This document shows, one piece after another, positions 6,381-6,710 of a stretch of DNA of 6,710 bases (its first letter is position 1; each line of letters begins with the position of its first letter). The notes beneath the pieces were generated by a model that saw only the letters and a list, made by a program, of their open reading frames with translations, was not told the DNA's origin and did not search any database. The stretch is from contig JAUPMA010000054.1 in the NCBI GenBank assembly GCA_030836935.1, forward strand, positions 1 to 6,710, in the 5' to 3' direction. The DNA is from Pseudomonadota bacterium. GTDB lineage: Bacteria; Pseudomonadota; Gammaproteobacteria; SZUA-229. The position numbers and the translations under genes were made by a program.

Positions 6381-6406
6381 TTATCCCCAGCATCTTTTTG
6401 TGTTTA
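6381..6406 (-). promoter_or_regulatory. Possible sigma-28 (FliA) type promoter before cheY
   Basis: Read toward cheY, TAAA (6406-6403) is followed after 14 nt by GGGGATAA (6388-6381). The FliA consensus is TAAA, 15 nt, GCCGATAA, so the -10 matches at 6 of 8 positions and the spacer is one short. FliA control of chemotaxis genes is known in Pseudomonas and enterics, and fliA lies just upstream. The match is partial and could be chance, and transcription would start within a few bases of the cheY start codon. Confidence 0.25.
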
Positions 6407-6412
6407 CAGGAT

Positions 6413-6451
6413 TCTGGCAGACATTCGAACAATTTCCAGTTGAATGCCAGA
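6413..6451. other. Bulged inverted repeat in the fliA-cheY gap
   Basis: TCTGG (6413-6417) plus CATTC (6422-6426) pair with GAATG (6442-6446) plus CCAGA (6447-6451). This gives a 10-bp stem with a 4-nt bulge (CAGA) and a 15-nt loop. In the direction of the operon no U-run follows, so it is not a standard terminator. It could be an mRNA structure or a protein-binding site, or chance. The rest of the 103-nt gap holds nothing else I can name apart from the possible promoter. Confidence 0.4.
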
Positions 6452-6479
6452 CTGATTTTTAGTGCAACTGAAATCTGTG

Positions 6480-6710
6480 TTATTTGAGGGTCCAGTCAGC
6501 CAATCTGGCACGTATTCTTGCCAGGGCCTGGCCATGAATCTGGCAAACCCGCGACTCGCTGATTTCCAGAACCTGACCTATCTCTTTCAGATTGAGTTCA
6601 TCATTGTAGTACAGCGACATCACCAGTTGTTCGCGTTCCGGCAAATCGCCGATACATTTGGCCAAGGCGATCTCAAAACCCTCTTCCTGCAATACCGATG
6701 AAGGTTCACG
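6480..6710 (-). CDS. fliA: RNA polymerase sigma-28 factor FliA, C-terminal part
   Basis: The last 76 residues of a sigma-28 factor are visible; the 5' part lies past the window edge. The segment covers the end of region 3 and all of region 4. LPEREQLVMSLYYNDELNLKE leads into the helix-turn-helix (LKEIGQVLEISESRVCQIHGQALARIR) that recognises the -35 element. The protein ends ARLADWTLK at a TAA (6480-6482). FliA transcribes late flagellar genes such as flagellin and many chemotaxis genes and is held inactive by FlgM until the hook is complete. Because the gene is cut by the window edge, no start or regions 1-2 can be assessed. Its place directly upstream of cheY matches the Pseudomonas-type fliA-cheYZAB order. 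Confidence 0.95.
   Translation of the reverse strand, partial: REPSSVLQEEGFEIALAKCIGDLPEREQLVMSLYYNDELNLKEIGQVLEISESRVCQIHGQALARIRARLADWTLK

Overview
The window is one continuous stretch of a polar-flagellar chemotaxis and motility operon, with every gene on the minus strand. In transcription order (high to low coordinate) it reads: fliA (3' end only), cheY, cheZ, cheA, cheB, motC, motD, and the first 24 codons of a ParA/MinD-type ATPase. From memory, this is the order found downstream of flhA-flhF-fleN in Pseudomonas and other polarly flagellated gammaproteobacteria. CheZ, the FliA-cheYZ linkage, the second stator pair MotC/MotD and the protein similarities all point to Gammaproteobacteria. 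Base composition looks moderate (mid-50s % GC by eye). I cannot name the genus.

Layout: 6710-6480 is the sigma-28 C-terminus. 6479-6377 is the fliA-cheY gap, with a bulged hairpin and a possible sigma-28-type promoter. 6376-5984 is CheY, 5978-5226 CheZ and 5208-3025 CheA. 3024-2910 is a gap filled by a palindromic heptanucleotide-repeat element. 2909-1791 is CheB and 1762-1022 MotC. 1021-935 is a second gap filled by a related heptad element. 934-71 is MotD, and 74-1 is the ParA-like gene start, which overlaps motD by ATGA. Coding density is very high. No tRNA, rRNA, CRISPR, insertion sequence or convincing rho-independent terminator is visible.

How the genes work together: CheA autophosphorylates in response to receptors and passes phosphate to CheY (motor switching) and CheB (receptor demethylation). 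CheZ dephosphorylates CheY. MotC/MotD form a proton-type stator unit for the motor. The ParA-like ATPase probably positions chemoreceptor clusters at the cell pole. FliA is the sigma factor for late flagellar and chemotaxis genes.

The core genes are ordinary. Two things go beyond routine annotation. (1) The two gaps cheA-cheB and motC-motD hold matching non-coding elements made of 7-nt units (GCAAGnn on one arm, CTTGCnn on the other) arranged as large inverted repeats. The other visible junctions downstream of cheY are 17 nt or less, or overlap. (2) CheA has no recognisable P2 domain. In its place is a low-complexity linker with four TDDEF-type repeats that resemble the C-terminal CheY-binding tail of the CheZ encoded next door, which suggests multivalent CheY docking. 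I see no wholly new gene system here.
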